From the NCBI GenBank assembly GCA_963765295.1, contig CAVXVO010000004.1, forward strand, positions 62,001 through 126,000: a stretch of DNA of 64,000 nt. Reading direction: 5' to 3'. The notes below the pieces were generated by a model that had not been told where the DNA came from, did not search any database, and saw only the letters and a program-made list of their open reading frames with translations. Positions within the stretch are counted from its first letter, which is position 1; each line of letters begins with the position of its first letter. Below are positions 54,058 through 63,305 of this stretch, one piece after another. A program made the position numbers and the translations under genes. This stretch comes from PALSA-612 sp963765295 (GTDB taxonomy: Bacteria; Actinomycetota; Thermoleophilia; Gaiellales; Gaiellaceae).

Positions 54058-55503
54058 TCAGTCGGCTGCCGACGGGGTGCGCGCGAGCCGGAGTGCCTCT
54101 TTCCACCCGTCGAGCCGTTCCTGTGCTTCGCCGCGCGGCATGCGCGGCTCGTAGCTCGCGCCGGCTCGAATCAGGCTCCGGAGGCTGTCGGTGTCGCGCC
54201 AGACCCCGAGCGCGAGGCCGGCCAGCGCCGCGGCGCCGAGCGCGGTCGAGTCCCGCTCGCCGGCAACGTCGATCCGGCAGCCGAGGATGTCGGCCTGGAA
54301 CTGCATGAGGAACGCGTTCGCCGCTCCGCCGCCGTCGGCGCGGAGCACCTCGACAGGCATCGGCAGCGCTTCGAGCACGTCCGCCACCTGGAAGGCCATC
54401 GCCTCCAGGGTCGCCCGGACGATGTGTCCGCGCGTCGTCGCCCGGGTCAGCCCGGTGATCAATCCTCGAGCCTGCGGATCCCAGTGGGGCGACCCGAGTC
54501 CCGTCAGAGCCGGGACGAAGTACACCCCGTCCGTCGACGGGGTCGCGAATGCGACCTCCGCCGAATCGGCTGCGTCGGCGATGATCCCGAGGCCGTCGCG
54601 CAGCCATTGCAGAGCCGCGCCGCTGACGAGGACGGCACCCTCGACGGCGTCCTGTCGCTCGCTGCCCGACGCCACGGCGGCGGCAGTCTTGAGCAGTCCG
54701 GGCGGGGCTGTTCCGGGTGCCGACCCGACGTTGACCAGCACGAAACTGCCGGTGCCGTACGTCGCCTTCGCCCCGCCGGGAGAGAAGCAGCCGAGCCCGA
54801 ACAGTGCCGCCTGCTGGTCGCCGGCCACCCCGGCGATCGGCAACCGGACGCCCAGGAACTCGGCCTCGCCGACGATGCCGCTCGAAGGCTCGACCGACGG
54901 AAGGATGCACGGGTCGACACCGAACAGGCGCAGAAGATCGGGATCCCAGTCGCGTGTCCGGAGGTCGAACAGCATCGTCCGCGAGGCGTTCGTCTCGTCG
55001 GTCGCGTGCACCGTCCCCCGCGTCAGCTTCCAGATCAGCCACGAGTCGACGGTGCCGAACGCCAGCTCCGGCTGCGGCAGATCCGTGCGAGCGAGGAGCC
55101 ATTCGAGCTTCGTCGCGGAGAAGTAGGGATCGGGCACGAGTCCCGTCCGCTCGCGGACGAGTGCGAAAGGGAGCTCCCGGCAGCGCTCGGCTGTCCGCCG
55201 GTCCTGCCAGACGATCGCCCGCTGCAACGGCCGCCCCGACCGGCGCTCCCAGACGAGCGTCGTCTCACGTTGCGACGCGAGGCCGAGACCCTTGAGCTCG
55301 GCCGGTGACAGTCGGGCGTCGGCAAGAGCATCGGTCGCTGCCGCGACCACGCTCTGCCACAGTTCTTCCGGATCGTGCTCGACCCATCCAGGCTGAGGGA
55401 AGTACTGGCGGATCTCGCGGTACCCGCGACCCACGACGCGAAGCTCGGGATCGACGACGAGGCAGGTCGTTCCCGACGTACCCTGGTCGACCGCGAGAAT
55501 CAC
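54058..55503 (-). CDS. glpK: glycerol kinase
   Basis: This 481-residue FGGY-family kinase starts ILAVDQGTSGTTCLVVDPEL and has LKGLGLASQRETTLVWERRS, RAIVWQDRRTAERCRELP, GTVDSWLIWKLTRGTVHATD with ETNASRTMLFDL, PIAGVAGDQQAALFGLGCFS and AKATYGTGSFVLVNVG. DQQAALFGL and WQDRRTA are glycerol-kinase hallmarks. It phosphorylates glycerol to glycerol-3-phosphate. The protein is slightly shorter than E. coli GlpK (about 500). The GTG start at 55503 diverges from a membrane-protein gene. No glpF or glpD lies beside it. Confidence 0.88.
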   Translation of the reverse strand: MILAVDQGTSGTTCLVVDPELRVVGRGYREIRQYFPQPGWVEHDPEELWQSVVAAATDALADARLSPAELKGLGLASQRETTLVWERRSGRPLQRAIVWQDRRTAERCRELPFALVRERTGLVPDPYFSATKLEWLLARTDLPQPELAFGTVDSWLIWKLTRGTVHATDETNASRTMLFDLRTRDWDPDLLRLFGVDPCILPSVEPSSGIVGEAEFLGVRLPIAGVAGDQQAALFGLGCFSPGGAKATYGTGSFVLVNVGSAPGTAPPGLLKTAAAVASGSERQDAVEGAVLVSGAALQWLRDGLGIIADAADSAEVAFATPSTDGVYFVPALTGLGSPHWDPQARGLITGLTRATTRGHIVRATLEAMAFQVADVLEALPMPVEVLRADGGGAANAFLMQFQADILGCRIDVAGERDSTALGAAALAGLALGVWRDTDSLRSLIRAGASYEPRMPRGEAQERLDGWKEALRLARTPSAAD

Positions 55504-55660
55504 GCAGCCATCATGGACGGTTTCAGTGGGGGTCCCGAGTGTTGTGCTCGCGCCTCTTCCGTACGGGAAGACCGCAGCGTGTTCAGGGCCTTTCCCGACG
55601 TCCGGCCGCCCGCCACCGGCGGATACTTCCGAGGGAGAGGATCCGACCGGGAGGAGAAGC

Positions 55661-56554
55661 TTGCAAATCGAGCCCGGTCAGCCGATCGGGTCGGCGGTGG
55701 CACGGCCGCCCCGTGAGCGCCACGGGCGCTGGCGGGCGCTCGTGGCTGCAGTCGCCGGGGTGCGCAGCACCGATCCCACCAGGGTGGAATCCGCCTTCCG
55801 AGAGCTCGGGGGCCGGCGACGCTGGCTCGCTCCGCTCGCGTATGCCGCCGGCACGGTGGCCGTCGTCTTCGACGGCGTCCTGCTGCTGCTCCGCAACTGG
55901 CGGCTCACGCTCCTGCAGGTCGTTCCGGCGACGTGGATCTGGGCCATGACCTGGAACCTGAAGAACCATGCGCTCTCCAAGCCCGGCATCACGGTGACCG
56001 TCTCCCTGCTGCTCGCGATCGGCGTACTGGTCGGGGCCCAGATCGCCTACTGGTGCAACGCGACCTTCGCGTACACGATGGTGCAGGGCGCCACCACCGA
56101 CATCCGGGCGGCCTTCCGCGAGGCGCGGCCGCACTGGCGGCTGGTCGGCGGCCTGGCACTCTTGACCAGCTGCGTGCAAGCCGCAATCTGGCTGGCGGTG
56201 CCCCATCTGCATGTCACGTGGCTCTGGATCGCGCTGCTCGTGATGTTCGTGGTCCAGGTGTATCTGTTCGTCGCGATTCCCTGCTGGCTCCTCGGCGTTC
56301 GCAAGTCGGGCACGCGGCGGGAGCGGACCACGCAGAGCCTGACGACGGGCGTGCTGGGCGGCGTCGCGGCGACCCCCGGGTTCCTGCTGAACCGCGTCGG
56401 GCTGCTGCTGATGGGGACGGGCTCGCTCTGGATCCTCGGCGTCGCGATCGTCTCGATCGGGGCGGTGCTCCACGTCACGGCCAGCTCATCGGTGCGCGTC
56501 GTCAAGATGTCTGTGCGATTGAAGGCGAGCGAGCAGCAGACACCGGCGGCCTGA
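55661..56554 (+). CDS. multi-pass membrane protein (DUF4013/EI24-like) of unknown function
   Basis: This protein of about 297 residues has some six hydrophobic segments, including LAPLAYAAGTVAVVFDGVLL, VTVSLLLAIGVLVGAQIAYW, LWIALLVMFVVQVYLFVAIP and GLLLMGTGSLWILGVAIVSI. I chose the TTG at 55661 because GAGGAG lies just upstream (55651-55656) and the longer frame reads as non-coding before it. I cannot name the family with confidence; the DUF label is a guess from topology. It diverges from glpK across about 157 bases. Confidence 0.65.
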   Translation: MQIEPGQPIGSAVARPPRERHGRWRALVAAVAGVRSTDPTRVESAFRELGGRRRWLAPLAYAAGTVAVVFDGVLLLLRNWRLTLLQVVPATWIWAMTWNLKNHALSKPGITVTVSLLLAIGVLVGAQIAYWCNATFAYTMVQGATTDIRAAFREARPHWRLVGGLALLTSCVQAAIWLAVPHLHVTWLWIALLVMFVVQVYLFVAIPCWLLGVRKSGTRRERTTQSLTTGVLGGVAATPGFLLNRVGLLLMGTGSLWILGVAIVSIGAVLHVTASSSVRVVKMSVRLKASEQQTPAA

Positions 56555-56560
56555 GGCTGC

Positions 56561-57363
56561 CTATCGCAACGAGGCAGCGCGTTCCTTCGCGTACTCGGCG
56601 AATGCGAGCGTCGCCTCGACGCTTCCGGCCCGCGGCGGGTCGTTCCACGGGAGCGCCCTATCGTCGAGCACCTGCTGAATCAGTTCGCGCCACGCCGGGT
56701 TCAGCGCCTGCTTCGCCCACTCGAGCGAGGCCGGCTTCGACGTCACCTCGCCGGTGTCGAGCGTGTACAGCGTTCGGCACAGGCTCGCCACGGCGTAGCG
56801 CTGCGACCACGCGATGTCGAAGTTCGTCCAGCCCAGCAGGTCCGGCAGAAACGTCTGGATCAGCGGTCGCATCCTGCTGCGAAGCGCGTCTGCGGGAACC
56901 TCGGCTGCAAACTCACGCGGGTCGGGGCCGGCGAGGGCGATTCCATGCTCCCGGAGCGTCCACCTCGTCTCCTCGGTGTTGCAGTGGGTCGACCACTGCA
57001 TCTCCCGCCAGCCGCGGTGACGTACAGCCACTGCCTGTCGAGAGCCGCGAGCGTTTCGATGTCCGCCCTCGGCGCATACGAGCCTTCGAGGTTGTGCGCC
57101 CAGTGCGCGTCGCGCGTGGGAATCTCGTCGTGAAGCTCGCGGAGCGCTCGCTCTTGCCCTCGTGAGACCGCGTGCCTGGTCACGACGATGAAGTCGCAGT
57201 CGCTGTGGAGATCGCCGGCTCCGAGCGCGAACGATCCGCTCAGGTAGGCACCGACGAAGTCGTCTCCCAGGATCGGCTCGACTCGGGCCACGAGCTCTCC
57301 GAGTAGCTCGTTCAGCTCCGGAAAGACCGTCGGCGGCGACGTCCCTCCCCACACGGTGGACAT
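56561..57363 (-). CDS. aminoglycoside adenylyltransferase-like nucleotidyltransferase (DUF4111; one frameshift)
   Basis: This protein is about 267 residues. The N-terminal nucleotidyltransferase motif GAYLSGSFALGAGDLHSDCD with FIVVT is the GSx...DxD catalytic site. The C-terminal helical domain (EFAAEVPADALRSRMRPLIQ, SQRYAVASLCRTLYTLDTGE, SLEWAKQALNPAWRELIQQV) matches AadA/DUF4111 proteins. A frame break near 57020 separates LDRQWLYV from GWREMQWSTHCNTEETRW. ATG at 57363. It could modify streptomycin/spectinomycin-type drugs, but chromosomal members often have unknown substrates. Confidence 0.78.
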
Positions 57364-57458
57364 CGCCGCATTCAACAACACCTATTCCGATGCTCGGGCG
57401 CGATGGCACTAAGATCGCGCAACCTCGACGTCACCTAGGGCAGTCCCTGGAGGGCACC

Positions 57459-58481
57459 GTGAACGACACCGGCGCGCGCGACAACACCCGACCGAGACTC
57501 ACGGGAGTTCCGCTCCTCGTGGCGGCGCTGGGCGTCGTGCTGCTCGTGCAGGCGGCGTTCGTGCTCTCGTATGTCGGTGCGCTTCACGCCCCGAAGCCCC
57601 ATCGCGTGGCACTCGGGACCGTCGGTGCTTCCCCGCTGCCGGCCGCGGTCGCGAAACAGTTCTCCCTGAAGATCACGCGCTACTCGACCGAAGCGGACGC
57701 ACGGGCCGCAATCGACCAGCGGGAGATCAACGGAGCCTTCGTCGCCGGCCCCGCGGGTGCAGAGCTGATCGTCGTGCCTGCTGCGAGCCCCGCGATGGCG
57801 TCGGCTCTCAGCGGCGCCTTCGCGGCGGTCGCGACCGCAGTCGGCAAGAAGATCGCGATCGTTCAGGTGCACACGCTGCCCGCCGGTGACGCGGGGGGAA
57901 ACGCGTCGTTCCTGGTCGTGATGGCACTCATCATCGGCGGGTATCTGGCGTCGACGATCGGCATGGCGTTCGGCGGCCGTGGGACACGGCGACGGCGCCT
58001 CACGTCGCTGGCGGTCGCCGCGGTGGCCGGAGCGCTCCTCACGGACACGTTCGCCGGGCCTGTACTCGGGGCCATTCCGACGTCGAAGTTCCTTGTGCTG
58101 TGGGGTCTCTTCGTGCTCGTGATGATGGCCGTCGCGTTCGCGACCGCCGCGCTCCAAACAGTGCTCGGCGCGGCGGGAACGCTGGTCGTGGTCGTCGTCT
58201 TCGTGATCTTCGGCGCACCGGCGTCGGGAGGTATCGCACCGTCGTCGTTCCTGCCCGGGTTCTGGCGGACGTTCGGCCCGTATCTGCCGGCCGGCGCCGG
58301 CACGACCGCGGTTCGAAACACGATCTACTTCGGCGGCAACGACGTCACGAAGTCGCTGGTCGTCCTCGCGGGCTACCTCGCCGCGGGAGCGCTGACTGTC
58401 ATCGCGGTCCGAACGCGAAAGCCGCCGGACAGCGCGACCGCAGAGGCCGAGGCGTCGGCCGCAGCCGCCGCGATCGTCTAG
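57459..58481 (+). CDS. YhgE/Pip- or ABC-2-like membrane protein
   Basis: This 340-residue protein has one N-terminal membrane helix (VPLLVAALGVVLLVQAAFVL) and an extracytoplasmic domain (ADARAAIDQREINGAFVAGP) that reads like the ABC-2/YhgE N-terminal region. Five more helices follow (ASFLVVMALIIGGYLASTIG, FLVLWGLFVLVMMAVAFATA, AGTLVVVVVFVIFGAPASGG and others), with an Ala/Glu-rich tail. It fits the export-permease family without an ATPase. GTG start at 57459. Function is unknown, possibly lipid or drug export. Confidence 0.75.
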   Translation: MNDTGARDNTRPRLTGVPLLVAALGVVLLVQAAFVLSYVGALHAPKPHRVALGTVGASPLPAAVAKQFSLKITRYSTEADARAAIDQREINGAFVAGPAGAELIVVPAASPAMASALSGAFAAVATAVGKKIAIVQVHTLPAGDAGGNASFLVVMALIIGGYLASTIGMAFGGRGTRRRRLTSLAVAAVAGALLTDTFAGPVLGAIPTSKFLVLWGLFVLVMMAVAFATAALQTVLGAAGTLVVVVVFVIFGAPASGGIAPSSFLPGFWRTFGPYLPAGAGTTAVRNTIYFGGNDVTKSLVVLAGYLAAGALTVIAVRTRKPPDSATAEAEASAAAAAIV

Positions 58482-58512
58482 ACGACGCGCCAGCGCCTCC
58501 TAGACTGCGGGC

Positions 58513-59298
58513 GTGCGCTTTGCTCGCCGGGTTCGGACGGCTGCCCTGGGACTGGCCCTCGCTCTACTGGCGACCGGCCTTGCCGCGCCGCCCGGCGCGT
58601 TTGCCGACGGCGATCCTGCCAGCGACGTGCTCGTGAGCCAGGATGTGTTCCTCCCTTTCGACGTCACTGTCCCGCGAACCCTCAGCGCCCGGCTGGTCGC
58701 ACTCGCCGACCGGGCGCGGAACGCGGGTGAGCCGCTGAAGATCGCGATCGTGTCGAGCCCGTCCGATCTCGGGTCGATCACGTCGCTGTACGGTCGACCG
58801 ACCGCGTACGCCCGGTTTCTGAGTCTCGAGATCCAGTTCGTCACCAGAGCTCCGTTGCTCGTGGTCATGCCGCAAGGGCTCGCCCTCGCCCGCGCCGGAA
58901 AGCCCTTCAGCGATCAGCGGATCGCCGGGCTCTCGGTCCGTCCCGGACCGACCGGACTTGTCGAGACCGCCCTGACGTCAGTCGAACGCTTGCACCCCGA
59001 GCTCGGTCGAGGCGAGCCGCAGAAGCAATCGCCTCCGTCCGGCACGACGCCGCCGCCTCAGGCGTCGAGCCGCACGGCGCTGGCGCCAGGCTCGCCGCCC
59101 TTCGACACGACGCTGCCCGGACAGCCGTCAGAGTCGCTCGTCGGTGCGATCGCCGGGCGGTTCGAGCGGGGCGCGGGGCAGCCGGTGGTCTGGATCGCTC
59201 TCGCCATCACGTTTGCGCTGGTGGCGCTGCTCGCTGCCGGGGTCTACCTCGCGGACGAGACTGTTCGCCGCGGGGGACGCCGAACTCCACGGCGCTGA
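58513..59298 (+). CDS. exported, C-terminally membrane-anchored protein of unknown function
   Basis: This 261-residue protein has a signal peptide (RTAALGLALALLATGLAAPP), an extracytoplasmic domain (VSQDVFLPFDVTVPRTLSAR, IKIAIV-like stretch in EPLKIAIVSSPSDLGSITSL, LLVVMPQGLALARAGKPFSD), a Pro/Ser/Thr-rich linker and a final membrane helix (PVVWIALAITFALVALLAAG) with a basic tail. The domain is reminiscent of TPM-type proteins, but I cannot prove it. Start GTG at 58513, 31 bases after the preceding gene, so probably co-transcribed. Confidence 0.7.
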   Translation: MRFARRVRTAALGLALALLATGLAAPPGAFADGDPASDVLVSQDVFLPFDVTVPRTLSARLVALADRARNAGEPLKIAIVSSPSDLGSITSLYGRPTAYARFLSLEIQFVTRAPLLVVMPQGLALARAGKPFSDQRIAGLSVRPGPTGLVETALTSVERLHPELGRGEPQKQSPPSGTTPPPQASSRTALAPGSPPFDTTLPGQPSESLVGAIAGRFERGAGQPVVWIALAITFALVALLAAGVYLADETVRRGGRRTPRR

Positions 59299-59304
59299 GC
59301 CGGC

Positions 59305-59769
59305 TCAGGTCTTTACGCCTGTTGCCGGGGCGCAGTCGTGGCAGGTGCCGCGGAGGACGACGTCGTGTCCGGCGACGGCGTAGCCGGTGCGCCGTTCGAC
59401 CTCGTGGAGCGCGAGCTCGAGCTCGTCGTCGGCGAACGCCTCGACCTTGCCGCAGTCGTCGCAGACGAGGTGATGGTGATGCTCGCCGTCGGCGTGGATC
59501 GGCTCGAAGCGCGAGGTGCCGGCACCGATGTCGATGCGCTGGACGAAGCCGTCCCTCGTCAGCTGCTCGAGGACGCGGTAGACGCTGGCGATGCCGACGC
59601 GGCGGCCGTCCGCGCGGAGTCGGTCGAAGATCTCCTGCGCGGTCAGGCAGCAGTCCTGCCGGCCGAGCAGCTCGACGACCGCGCGGCGTGCGCCGCCGTC
59701 TCGGTGACCGCGCGACTTGATCGAGGCGAGCGTGGCCTCGGCCCACGAGATGTGCTCGGTCGTCGCCAC
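59305..59769 (-). CDS. zur: Fur family zinc-uptake regulator
   Basis: This 154-residue Fur-type repressor has the winged helix ARRAVVELLGRQDCCLTAQE then RRVGIASVYRVLEQLTRDGF. The metal region is RFEPIHADGEHHHHLVCDDC, followed by GKVEAFADDELELALHEVER. The structural-zinc cysteine pairs are CDDC and CHDC (GTCHDCAPATGVKT). It diverges by 68 bases from the zinc transporter operon, which identifies it as Zur. It should repress znuA when zinc is plentiful. Confidence 0.88.
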   Translation of the reverse strand: MATTEHISWAEATLASIKSRGHRDGGARRAVVELLGRQDCCLTAQEIFDRLRADGRRVGIASVYRVLEQLTRDGFVQRIDIGAGTSRFEPIHADGEHHHHLVCDDCGKVEAFADDELELALHEVERRTGYAVAGHDVVLRGTCHDCAPATGVKT

Positions 59770-59777
59770 GGCAGTAA

Positions 59778-59808
59778 TGATAGCCGCTCTCTTCTGTGCT
59801 GATAGCGG
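59778..59808. promoter_or_regulatory. candidate Zur-binding region
   Basis: TGATAGCCG (59778-59786) and TGATAGCGG (59800-59808) are near-identical direct repeats in the 68-base divergent gap between zur and znuA, the most AT-rich point of the neighbourhood. A downstream TTGTTA...TAGTAC may be the znuA promoter. The site does not match the classical Zur palindrome exactly, so this is positional inference. Confidence 0.4.
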
Positions 59809-59837
59809 GAATGAGTCTTGTTAGCTATAGTACGCGG

Positions 59838-60740
59838 ATGCGCCGGCTCCTGATCATCGCCCTCGCCACAGCGGCACTCGCCGCGTCGGCGTGCTCGAGC
59901 ACCGGCGGCGCGGCGACCAGCGGCACGATCCGGGTGGTCGCGGGCGAGAACTTCTGGGGGAGCATCGCCGCGCAACTCGGTGGCACGCGAGTCCACGTGA
60001 CGAGCGTGATCTCGAACCCGGCGACCGATCCACACGACTACGAACCGACGGCCGCCGACGCGCGGACGATGGCCGACGCGCAGCTCGCGATCGTGAACGG
60101 GATCGGCTACGACCCGTGGGCGCCGAAGCTGCTGGCGGCCAACCCCGTACACGGGCGGATCGTGCTGACGGTCGGCGACCTGGTCGGGATCGAGGCGGGC
60201 GGCAACCCGCACCGCTGGTACTCGCCGGCGAACGTCCAGCAGGTGATCGCAGCGATCGTCCGCGACTACACGAAGCTCGACCCGAAGGACGCCGGCTACT
60301 TCAGGCGGCAGCAGACAGCGTTCGAGACCCGAGGGCTCGCCCGCTACAAGCGCCTGATCGCGACGATCAGGCGCACGTACAAAGGCGTCCCGGTCGGCGC
60401 GTCCGAGAGCATCTTCGCCCCGCTCGCCCAGGCACTCGGGCTCAGGCTGATGACGCCGCCTTCCTTCCTGAAGGCGATCAGCGAAGGCACCGAGCCGACC
60501 GCGTCCGACATCACGACGATCGAGCGCCAGATCGCGCGCAGGCAGATCAAGGTGTGGGTGTTCAACAGCCAGAACAGCACGCCTGACGTTCAGCGCATCA
60601 CGGATGCCGCCCGCAAGCGGGGGATCCCGGTGACGACGATCACCGAGACGCTGACCCCGGCCACGGCGACGTTCCAGGCGTGGCAGTCGCGCCAGCTCGA
60701 GGCCCTCGCGGCGGCACTGCACATAGCAACCGGCAGATGA
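59838..60740 (+). CDS. znuA: zinc ABC transporter substrate-binding lipoprotein
   Basis: This 300-residue cluster A-I binding protein has a lipoprotein signal ending ALAASAC. The mature part has RVVAGENFWGSIAAQLGGTR, VISNPATDPHDYEPTAADAR (first metal histidine), IVNGIGYDPWAPKLLAANP and AGGNPHRWYSPANVQQVIAA (second histidine), and a late FNSQNSTPDVQRITDAARKR. The histidine-rich loop of many ZnuA proteins is absent. It delivers zinc (or manganese) to ZnuB. Stop and znuC start overlap as ATGA. Confidence 0.87.
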   Translation: MRRLLIIALATAALAASACSSTGGAATSGTIRVVAGENFWGSIAAQLGGTRVHVTSVISNPATDPHDYEPTAADARTMADAQLAIVNGIGYDPWAPKLLAANPVHGRIVLTVGDLVGIEAGGNPHRWYSPANVQQVIAAIVRDYTKLDPKDAGYFRRQQTAFETRGLARYKRLIATIRRTYKGVPVGASESIFAPLAQALGLRLMTPPSFLKAISEGTEPTASDITTIERQIARRQIKVWVFNSQNSTPDVQRITDAARKRGIPVTTITETLTPATATFQAWQSRQLEALAAALHIATGR

Positions 60741-61559
60741 CGCCGACCGGTGTCGCGGTCGGGTTCGACGGCGCGGCTGCGCGGCTGGGCGACCGGACGA
60801 TCTGGAGCGACGTGTCGCTGACCGTCGAGCGCGGCCAGTTCGTCGCCGTGCTCGGGCCGAACGGCGCCGGCAAGTCGACCCTGATCAAGGCCGTGCTCGG
60901 CCTGCTGCCGCTGGCGGAGGGCAGCGCGCAGGTGCTCGGCCGGCCGCCGGGAGCCGCGAACAAGCGCATCGGCTACCTGCCCCAGCGACGGAACTTCGAC
61001 GAGGGCACCCGCATCCGCGGCGTCGACATCGTCGGGCTCGGGCTCGACGGCGCCCGCTGGGGGATCCCGATTCCCGGCCTGCCGAGCCGCAACCGGCAGA
61101 CGGCACGCGTGAGAGCGGTGATCGAGCTCGTCGGCGCCGGCCGCCTACGCCGACCGGCCGATCGGCGAGCTCTCGGGCGGCGAGCAGCAGCGGCTGCTGA
61201 TCGCGCAGGCACTCGTCCGCGGCCGGAACTCCTGCTCCTCGACGAGCCCCTCGACAGCCTCGACCTGCCGAACCAGGCGGCCGTGGCCGCGCTGATCCGC
61301 CGGATCTGCCGCGAGCAGCGCGTGGCGGTCATGCTCGTCGCCCACGACATCAACCCGATCATCAGCTACCTCGACCGGGTCGTCTATCTCGCCGGAGGCG
61401 GCGCCGTCGAGGGACGACCGGAGGACGTGATCTCGAGCGAGCACCCTCAGTCGTCTCTACGGGGCGCCGATCGAGGTGCTGCAGGCGTCCGACGGCCGGC
61501 TGGTCGTCGTCGGCCAACCCGAGGCGCCGTTCGTGCACGGCGACCGCCATGCCCATTGA
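60737..61559 (+). CDS. znuC: zinc ABC transporter ATP-binding protein (three frameshifts)
   Basis: This ABC ATPase is about 273 residues. Walker A is in AVLGPNGAGKSTLIKAVLGL and the Q-loop in RIGYLPQRRNFDEG. After a one-base shift near 61140 come YADRPIGELSGGEQQRLLIA and, after another near 61224, LLLDEPLDSLDLPNQAAVAA with VAHDINPIISYLDRVV. A third shift near 61443 leads into LSRLYGAPIEVLQASDGRLV. All three are fixed by removing or restoring one base, and the gene ends overlapping znuB by 11 bases. Confidence 0.86.
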
Positions 61560-62451
61560 CGCCGCCGTCTTCCAGGGCCTGTCCTGGAACCTCGTCTCGG
61601 ACGTCCAGCAGCTCTTCTCCTATCCGTTCATGGTCAACGCGCTCGAGGCCGGAACGATCGTGGCGGTCATGGCCGGGGTGACCGGATGGTTCATGGTCCT
61701 GCGGCGCCAGACCTTCGCCGGACACACGCTCTCGATCATCGCCTTCCCCGGCGCCGCCGCCGCCGCGCTGGCCGGCCTCCCGCTCGCCGTCGGCTACTTC
61801 GGCTTCTGCGGCCTGGGCGCGCTCGCGCTGGCGGGCGTCGCCGGCTCGCGGCGCAGCCTGAGCGCCGAGTCGGCGGCGATCGGGTCGCTGCAGGCATTCG
61901 CGCTCGCGCTCGGATTCGTCTTCGTCGCCCTCTACCACGGCATCCTCAACGGGCTCGACTCGCTGCTCTTCGGCACCTTCCTCGGGATCACCACCGGACA
62001 GGTGACCGTGCTCCTCGTCGTCGCCGCCGTCACGATCGTCCTCGTCGCCGTCGCCGCCCGGCCGCTCTTCTTCGCCTCCGTCGACGCCGACGTCGCCCGC
62101 GCCGCCGGGGTGCCGGTGCGTCTGCTCGGCTTCGGGTTCCTGCTCGTCCTCGGGCTCTCCGTCGCCGAGACGAGCCAGATCACCGGCGCGCTGCTCGTGT
62201 TCGCGCTCCTCGTCACGCCCGCCGCCACGGCGCACCAACTGACCGCCCGGCCCGGTCTCGGTCTCGCGCTCTCGGTCGCGATCGCGCTCGCCGTCACCTG
62301 GCTCGGGCTCGCGCTCGCGTACTTCTCGATCTACCCCGTCGGCTTCTACGTCACCTCGCTGGCATTCGCTGCCTACGTCCTGGCCCGCCTCGGACGCGCC
62401 CTCGCGCGACGCCGCCCCACTCCTGCGCCCCTGGTTCCGGAAGCCGGCTGA
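61549..62451 (+). CDS. znuB: zinc/manganese ABC transporter permease, first copy
   Basis: This 300-residue ABC-3 family permease has about eight membrane segments. Motifs include PFMVNALEAGTIVAVMAGVT, MVLRRQTFAGHTLSIIAFPG, SVDADVARAAGVPVRLLGFG and TSQITGALLVFALLVTPAAT. It overlaps the znuC end and its stop overlaps the next permease as TGATG. Two distinct permeases behind one ATPase suggest a heterodimeric channel. Confidence 0.87.
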   Translation: MPIDAAVFQGLSWNLVSDVQQLFSYPFMVNALEAGTIVAVMAGVTGWFMVLRRQTFAGHTLSIIAFPGAAAAALAGLPLAVGYFGFCGLGALALAGVAGSRRSLSAESAAIGSLQAFALALGFVFVALYHGILNGLDSLLFGTFLGITTGQVTVLLVVAAVTIVLVAVAARPLFFASVDADVARAAGVPVRLLGFGFLLVLGLSVAETSQITGALLVFALLVTPAATAHQLTARPGLGLALSVAIALAVTWLGLALAYFSIYPVGFYVTSLAFAAYVLARLGRALARRRPTPAPLVPEAG

Positions 62452-63305
62452 TGTTCGCGCACGAGTTCATGCGCAACGCACTCGTCTCGGGCAGCGTGGT
62501 CGGGATCGCGTGCGGACTCGTCGGCTGGTTCGTCGTCCTCCGCGCCCAGGTCTTCGCCGGCGACGCGCTCAGCCACGTCGCCTTCACCGGCGCGCTCGCC
62601 GCCGCCGTCCTCGGCTACAACGTCCTCGCGGGGCTCTTCCTCGCCACCATCCTCGGGGGCGTCGTCATGGGTCTGCTCGGCGAACGCGCCCGGGCCGACG
62701 ACGTCACCATCGGCACCCTGTTTGCGTTCACCCTCGGCCTGGGTGTGCTCTTCCTGTCGATCTTCACGACGCAGTCCAGCGCCGGCGACGGCACTGCCGG
62801 CGTCCGAGTCCTCTTCGGATCGATCTTCAGCCTGACCGTGACGGACGTCAGGCGCAACGTCGCGCTCGCCGTGTTCGCGGTGGCGCTGCTGCTCGTGATC
62901 GCGCGGCCGCTCCTGTTCGCCACGCTCGACGCCGACGTCGCCGTCGCCCAGGGCGTGCCGGTACGTGCGCTCGGGCTGCTGTTCCTCGCCCTGCTCGGCC
63001 TCGTCGCAGCCCAGGCCAGCCAGGCGATCGGCGCATTGCTCCTCCTCGGCCTCCTCGCCGCTCCGGCCGGCACCGCCCACCGCCTCACCGCCAACCCCTA
63101 CCGGGGGCTCGGGCTGTCCGCGCTCGTATCGCTCGGCTCGGTCTGGGCCGGCCTCACGCTCGGCTACCTCTTCCCCTCGCTTCCACCCAGTTCGATGATC
63201 GTCGCGGTCGCGGTCGGGAGCTACCTCGTGGCACTCGTCGCCACGCGCGGGTCTGTCAGTCTTCGTCGAGAAGCGTCTCGAGCAGTTCGTCGAGTCGAGC
63301 AGTAG
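62451..63305 (+). CDS. znuB: zinc/manganese ABC transporter permease, second copy
   Basis: This 284-residue ABC-3 permease has EFMRNALVSGSVVGIACGLV, VLRAQVFAGDALSHVAFTGA and TLDADVAVAQGVPVRALGLL, then QASQAIGALLLLGLLAAPAG. It is similar in layout to the first permease but clearly diverged. The C-terminal 17 codons overlap the convergent GH130-like gene, so the true stop could be affected by a sequence error there. Confidence 0.86.
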   Translation: MFAHEFMRNALVSGSVVGIACGLVGWFVVLRAQVFAGDALSHVAFTGALAAAVLGYNVLAGLFLATILGGVVMGLLGERARADDVTIGTLFAFTLGLGVLFLSIFTTQSSAGDGTAGVRVLFGSIFSLTVTDVRRNVALAVFAVALLLVIARPLLFATLDADVAVAQGVPVRALGLLFLALLGLVAAQASQAIGALLLLGLLAAPAGTAHRLTANPYRGLGLSALVSLGSVWAGLTLGYLFPSLPPSSMIVAVAVGSYLVALVATRGSVSLRREASRAVRRVEQ